Position numbers and translations under genes: made by a program. The notes beneath the pieces were generated by a model, which was not told the DNA's origin, ran no database searches, and saw only the letters and a program-made list of their open reading frames with translations. A stretch of 33,854 nucleotides of DNA from Candidatus Hecatellales archaeon B24 (GTDB taxonomy: Archaea > Thermoproteota > Bathyarchaeia > Hecatellales > Hecatellaceae): assembly GCA_001593855.1 (NCBI GenBank), contig LUCC01000002.1, forward strand, positions 1-33,854, in the 5' to 3' direction. Below are positions 30,465-33,854 of the stretch, piece after piece. Every line of letters starts with the position of its first letter. The stretch's first letter is position 1.

Positions 30465-32234
30465 TTAAGCTTCCGCCTCGATCTTCTTAAGCTGGCGCAG
30501 GTACATTTCTACTATTTCCTCGACGGTGGTAGCGTCTTCAGGAGCCTTATCCGTCCGGTAGCGTCCTGTGAACCTTGGAAACCTTATGGCTAAGCCGCTT
30601 CCAGCCCTAATCCTGTTCATGGCACAGGTGTGGATAGGACTTAAAGTTATTTCGGCTCCAACTATCTCCAGTACGACAGCTGGAACAAACCATACGTCGG
30701 CTTCAAGCTGAGATTCAACCCTTGCATGCCTGTGAGGTATAACGTTATCCTTGAAGAGCTTTGGAAGTTTCGCCAGGTCCTCGTCGGTGAAGCCTGTTCC
30801 AACCTTGCAGACCGTTTTGAAGAGGTCGCTTTTCTTGTCGTAGGCTGCCATGAGGAGAGCCCCGTAGGTTCCAGCCCGTTTGCCTCTTCCGTGGAAGGCT
30901 CCAACAGCCACTAGGTCCACGGTGTCGGTTAGAACGGACTTGTAGTCACGTTTATACTTTATCCAAAGCCATCCTCTGGCACCAGCCTGATAGACGGAGT
31001 CTGAGCCCATAGACTTCACCACTACCCCCTCACAGCCGTCTTCTATGGCTTTCTCAAAGAATTTTTCAAGCTCTTCGACGCTGCTGGCCACCATGGCCTG
31101 GGAGAGCTGAACCCTCTCAGAGCGTTTGATAGCCTTTTCAAGCTTCCTACGTCTCTGAGGCAGAGGTTTAAGCGTGTAGTCCTCTCCATCAGCGTATAGG
31201 AGGTCGAAGCAGAAGAGGGCTATGGGATACTGCTCCATGGCTTCTTCGATCCCGTACTTCCGCCTGCGGTGCATGAGTTCCTGGAAGGGAAGCATCTCCC
31301 CGCTGTCAGGGTTTATGGCAACCCCTTCAGCCTCCAAGATGACTTCGTCAGCCTTAACATGCTTCCTAGCAAGCTCGCAAACGTCGGGGTAGTGGTGGGT
31401 TATGTTCTCCAGCCTCCTCGAGAAGATCATCACCTCGCCGTTGGCCAGCTTATGGATTTGGAGGCGTTCACCGTCATATTTGTATTCCGCCAGCCCCTTC
31501 CCGCCTATTTTTGCCAGTATCTCCTCGGCGGAGGGAAGCCTTTCAGCCAGCATAGGCCTAATAGGCTTGCCAACGGTTACCTGGAAGCCTTTAACACCTT
31601 CAACCCCCCTTTCAGCCACAGCCTTAGCAACTCCACCTAGGTCTGAGGATAGATTGTAGGCTCTCTCAAGCATAGGCCTCAAATCCTTGGAGCCGCAGAA
31701 GGCTATGGCTAGGGCGTCCAGAATGGTCATGTCAGCTACTCCAAGCCTAAGCCTGCCTGTAACCGTTCTAACCAGGTATTTAGCCTCGTCTGGGGAGGCG
31801 TTGGAGAGAAGCCCTGAAAGTATTTTTATTTTTAGGTCTTGAGCTCCCTCCCCTGTGGCCCTAGCTATCCTGTCCAGTCCGTCGTAAACCTTCTCCACGG
31901 TTAGGGCTTCCTGGAAGAGGGTTGCCTGAGCCCGTTTACCCATGAATTTGGCTGCGGTTTCGCCTAGGTCGCCCAGCTCTTTAACCGTCCTGTCTACTTT
32001 AGGCTCGGAGACGCCGGCTGCCATGGCAACAGCCTTCACAGCGAGTTTTTCAGCTATTCCAAGCTCTATTCCCATGTAGTCAGGGTAAAGCTTCCCCTGC
32101 GTTAAATATACTACCTTGTCTACGAGTTCCACAGGGGTTTTCTTGAAAAGGTCTACCAGGTGGTCGGTTATCTCAAGCCTCTTAGTGGTTGAATCTATAC
32201 GCTGATAGGCTTCCACGAGCAGGGAGTAGTCCAA
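30465..32234 (-). CDS. lig: ATP-dependent DNA ligase
   Basis: Seals nicks in replication and repair. The 589 residues have an N-terminal DNA-binding domain (about 1-220), nucleotidyltransferase motif I KYDGER with the adenylated lysine (Lys252), motif III-type DLLYADG, motif IV DGCEGVVVKS and motif V KRDY, and a C-terminal OB fold ending in FTGRYRTDKAPEDATTVEEI. Length and order equal archaeal replicative ligases. The start is TTG at 32234. Convergence with nothing nearby is seen; it lies 27 bases upstream of trkH on the same strand and 44 bases after the nitroreductase stop. Confidence 0.96.
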   Translation of the reverse strand: MDYSLLVEAYQRIDSTTKRLEITDHLVDLFKKTPVELVDKVVYLTQGKLYPDYMGIELGIAEKLAVKAVAMAAGVSEPKVDRTVKELGDLGETAAKFMGKRAQATLFQEALTVEKVYDGLDRIARATGEGAQDLKIKILSGLLSNASPDEAKYLVRTVTGRLRLGVADMTILDALAIAFCGSKDLRPMLERAYNLSSDLGGVAKAVAERGVEGVKGFQVTVGKPIRPMLAERLPSAEEILAKIGGKGLAEYKYDGERLQIHKLANGEVMIFSRRLENITHHYPDVCELARKHVKADEVILEAEGVAINPDSGEMLPFQELMHRRRKYGIEEAMEQYPIALFCFDLLYADGEDYTLKPLPQRRRKLEKAIKRSERVQLSQAMVASSVEELEKFFEKAIEDGCEGVVVKSMGSDSVYQAGARGWLWIKYKRDYKSVLTDTVDLVAVGAFHGRGKRAGTYGALLMAAYDKKSDLFKTVCKVGTGFTDEDLAKLPKLFKDNVIPHRHARVESQLEADVWFVPAVVLEIVGAEITLSPIHTCAMNRIRAGSGLAIRFPRFTGRYRTDKAPEDATTVEEIVEMYLRQLKKIEAEA

Positions 32235-32278
32235 CTGAGCCGTCTAACCCCCAGACAGCCCTCTAGCCGCTGGAAACC

Positions 32279-32800
32279 TTAAAACTTTTCCATGTGAAGG
32301 ATGCTTCGGAGGCTTCTCCTAGGCGTTTTCCCAGGTGTTTCACCGGGGTAACCAACCGGTATAATTGCCACAGGCCTGTATCTTTCAGGAATCTCAAGAA
32401 CAGCTTTTACCGCCTCCTCGTCGAAGGCTCCAACCCAGCATGTTCCAAGACCCAGCGAGCAGGCTGCCAAAAGCATGTTCTGGACAGCTGCAGCCGTATC
32501 TTGGAGGCAATAAAGGGTTTCTCCTCTAAGCCCGTAGGACCCTCGAGCCCTATCCAAATCCGCGCAGACAACTATTACAACGGGGGCTTCAGCTATGAAA
32601 GTCTGATGGAGGGCTGCCATGGACAGGCCTTCCTTAAGCTTCTGCTCTCTGACCACGATGAACTCCCATGGTTGAACGTTTCCGGCTGAGGGAGCCCACC
32701 GTCCTGCATCTAAAATTTTCATTAAAAACTCTTCTGGAAAGGGGTTAGGCTTGAAGCTTCTGACACTTCTCCTCCCATAGATGGCTTCAAACACTTCCAA
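32279..32800 (-). CDS. Nitroreductase family flavoprotein
   Basis: FMN-dependent oxidoreductase of the NfsB/FRP fold. The 173 residues have the family signature at the start (YGRRSVRSFKPNPFPEEFLMKILDAGRWAPSAGNVQPWEFIVV), a dimer-interface region DTAAAVQNMLLAACSLGLGTCWVGAFDE, and IIPVGYPGETP near the end. It has no extra domains. Substrate is not predictable; such proteins in archaea range from quinone reductases to cofactor-modifying enzymes. The start is TTG at 32800. It is divergent from the AOR gene through a 64-base spacer containing a shared A/T-rich element. Confidence 0.9.
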   Translation of the reverse strand: MEVFEAIYGRRSVRSFKPNPFPEEFLMKILDAGRWAPSAGNVQPWEFIVVREQKLKEGLSMAALHQTFIAEAPVVIVVCADLDRARGSYGLRGETLYCLQDTAAAVQNMLLAACSLGLGTCWVGAFDEEAVKAVLEIPERYRPVAIIPVGYPGETPGKTPRRSLRSILHMEKF

Positions 32801-32835
32801 AGCTTCCGCCTACTAAGGCTTAAAACTGTTATGGC

Positions 32836-32848
32836 AAATAAAATTATA
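32836..32848. promoter_or_regulatory. A/T-rich TATA-like element between nitroreductase and AOR genes
   Basis: aaataaaattata is the only A/T-rich run in the 64-base spacer between the two divergent genes. It is about 24 bases from the AOR ATG at 32865, which would make AOR almost leaderless, and about 40 bases from the nitroreductase TTG at 32800 on the other strand. Function is inferred from placement. Confidence 0.4.
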
Positions 32849-32864
32849 GCGGTGGAAACCAGGC

Positions 32865-33854
32865 ATGACCGGAAGCTACGCTGGTAAAATACTTCAAGTC
32901 GACCTTTCAACCGGGAAAATAGAAGTTGAAGAGTTAGACCTCGAACTGGCCCACCAGTATGTTGGAGGCAGAGGCTTCGGCGTCAAAATTTTATACGACA
33001 ACCTTAAGGCTGGAGTTGACCCCTTAAGCCCGGAGAACCTTTTCATCCTGGCCGCGGGACCTCTAACAGGGACAACGGCTCCAGCCTCAGGAAGGCTTTC
33101 AGCCTCCTCTAAAAGCCCTCTAACCGGAACTGTTTTTGACTCAAACTGCGGTGGAAGCATAGGCCCAGAGCTTAAAAAAGCAGGCTTCGACATGGTTATA
33201 GTTCGGGGAAGAAGCCCTCACCCCGTCTACCTGTGGATTCATGATGGTGAAGCCGAGCTTAAAAACGCTGAAAGACTTTGGGGGGTCTTGGTCGATGAAG
33301 CGGATAGGGCTTTGAAGGCTGAGCTGGGAGACGGGGAAGTTAAAACATGCATCATCGGTCCTGCCGGAGAAAACCTTGTGAAGATGGCCTCCATCATGGT
33401 TGAAGGCCACAGAGCCTTTGGGAGAGGAGGCTTAGGCGCTGTTTTAGGCTCGAAAAACCTTAAGGCTGTGGCGGTTCGAGGCAGAGGAGCGCCTCCTCAG
33501 CCTGCAAACCCCCACGCCTTCAAGAAGGAGGTTAAGCTTGTACTGGACGTTTTAAGGCGCAACCCTGTGACAGGGGACAGCCTTGGCAGGTATGGAACTC
33601 CTCTGCTGGTCACGCCCGTGAACAAGGCTGGGGTTTTCCCCGTTAGAAACTTTCAGGAGGGCTTCCTGGAGGAAGCTGAGAAGCTCAGCGGAGAGCAGCT
33701 TTCAAAGGTTCTGCAGACTAGGCGTTACGCCTGTTACGGCTGTCCTATAGGCTGTGGCAGGCTTACAAGTCTTCCAGGTGGTAGGCTTACGGGAGGGCCT
33801 GAATACGAGACCATTTGGGCCTTAGGGCCTAACTGCGGCATCCTAGACCTTGAA
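32865..33854 (+). CDS. Aldehyde:ferredoxin oxidoreductase family, N-terminal part (runs off window)
   Basis: Tungstopterin and [4Fe-4S] enzyme that oxidises aldehydes (or related substrates) with ferredoxin as acceptor. The open frame from ATG 32865 covers 330 residues to the window edge. Features are YAGKILQVDLSTGK, YVGGRGFGVKILYDN, the pterin-binding AAGPLTGTTAPASGRLSAS and EGHRAFGRGGLGAVLGSKNLKAV, and the cluster motif CYGCPIGC (Cys290, Cys293, Cys297), at nearly the same positions as in Pyrococcus AOR. The fourth ligand and C-terminal half lie outside the window. Which AOR subfamily it belongs to (AOR, FOR, GAPOR, WOR) cannot be judged from this half. Confidence 0.93.
   Translation, partial: MTGSYAGKILQVDLSTGKIEVEELDLELAHQYVGGRGFGVKILYDNLKAGVDPLSPENLFILAAGPLTGTTAPASGRLSASSKSPLTGTVFDSNCGGSIGPELKKAGFDMVIVRGRSPHPVYLWIHDGEAELKNAERLWGVLVDEADRALKAELGDGEVKTCIIGPAGENLVKMASIMVEGHRAFGRGGLGAVLGSKNLKAVAVRGRGAPPQPANPHAFKKEVKLVLDVLRRNPVTGDSLGRYGTPLLVTPVNKAGVFPVRNFQEGFLEEAEKLSGEQLSKVLQTRRYACYGCPIGCGRLTSLPGGRLTGGPEYETIWALGPNCGILDLE

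Noticed and set aside
1-33854. CRISPR array, insertion sequence, prophage or integration site
   Set aside because: No regularly spaced repeats, transposase, integrase, terminal inverted repeats or phage structural genes were seen; the only sizeable DNA repeat is inside cdc48.
1-33854. Frequent AAGCTT, AGGCTT and GGCTTAAGCC-like words throughout
   Set aside because: They occur in coding sequence on both strands and reflect codon preference (Lys AAG, Leu CTT, Ala GCT/GCC, Ser AGC) rather than a mobile or regulatory repeat; I did not count them against an expectation.

Overview
The window is a dense archaeal chromosome segment. The evidence is the gene set: SRP19, ribosomal protein S8e, aIF2-gamma, Kae1/Bud32, Pth2, aEF1-beta, Cdc48, FEN1, ATP-dependent DNA ligase, TldD/TldE, SMC-ScpAB and a tungstopterin-type aldehyde:ferredoxin oxidoreductase. 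TATA-like boxes precede many genes. Coding density is about 95 percent, and no tRNA, rRNA, CRISPR array, insertion sequence or prophage gene is visible. A TACK-type lineage is my guess, but I cannot assign a phylum. About half of the starts I infer are TTG. The longest gene-free stretch is 194 bases (28115-28308).

Layout. 1-5217: translation and tRNA modification (srp19 partial, rps8e, aIF2-gamma, kae1, divergent bud32), a small HicBA-type toxin-antitoxin pair, pth2, and a Zn-ribbon gene with aEF1-beta. 5343-8883: Cdc48 ATPase, a small winged-helix-like protein and FEN1. 8880-12855: a DUF3786-like protein, protein-L-isoaspartate methyltransferase and the TldE/TldD pair. 12949-14125: a CofE-like ligase and a stand-alone RAM (Lrp/AsnC ligand-binding) protein. 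14138-17440: a three-gene operon discussed below. 17554-20402: moaA-moaC-moaB-truA. 20462-25395: smc-scpA-scpB. 25538-28114: an M24 aminopeptidase and a homocitrate/isopropylmalate synthase-like enzyme with a C-terminal RAM domain. 28309-30437: a TrkA-like protein convergent with TrkH. 30465-32800: DNA ligase and a nitroreductase. From 32865 to the window edge: the start of an aldehyde:ferredoxin oxidoreductase.

The most interesting locus is 14138-17440. It encodes a short-armed SMC ATPase whose two head halves resemble eukaryotic SMC5 more than canonical Smc or Rad50, a 266-residue protein whose C-terminus resembles the Nse4 kleisin C-terminal domain, and a 196-residue double winged-helix protein resembling Nse3/MAGE. 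The genes overlap (23 bp and 4 bp), so they are probably translationally coupled. I read this as a minimal archaeal SMC5/6-like complex (SMC + Nse4-like kleisin + Nse3-like KITE). It lies about 3 kb from a complete conventional Smc-ScpA-ScpB operon, so two SMC-kleisin-KITE machines are encoded within about 11 kb.

Other themes. The moaA/C/B genes make the pterin cofactor that the AOR at the window's end would need, although the two loci are 12 kb apart. The RAM domain occurs twice, alone and fused to an enzyme. Promoters are compact, and two divergent gene pairs appear to share one TATA-like element.
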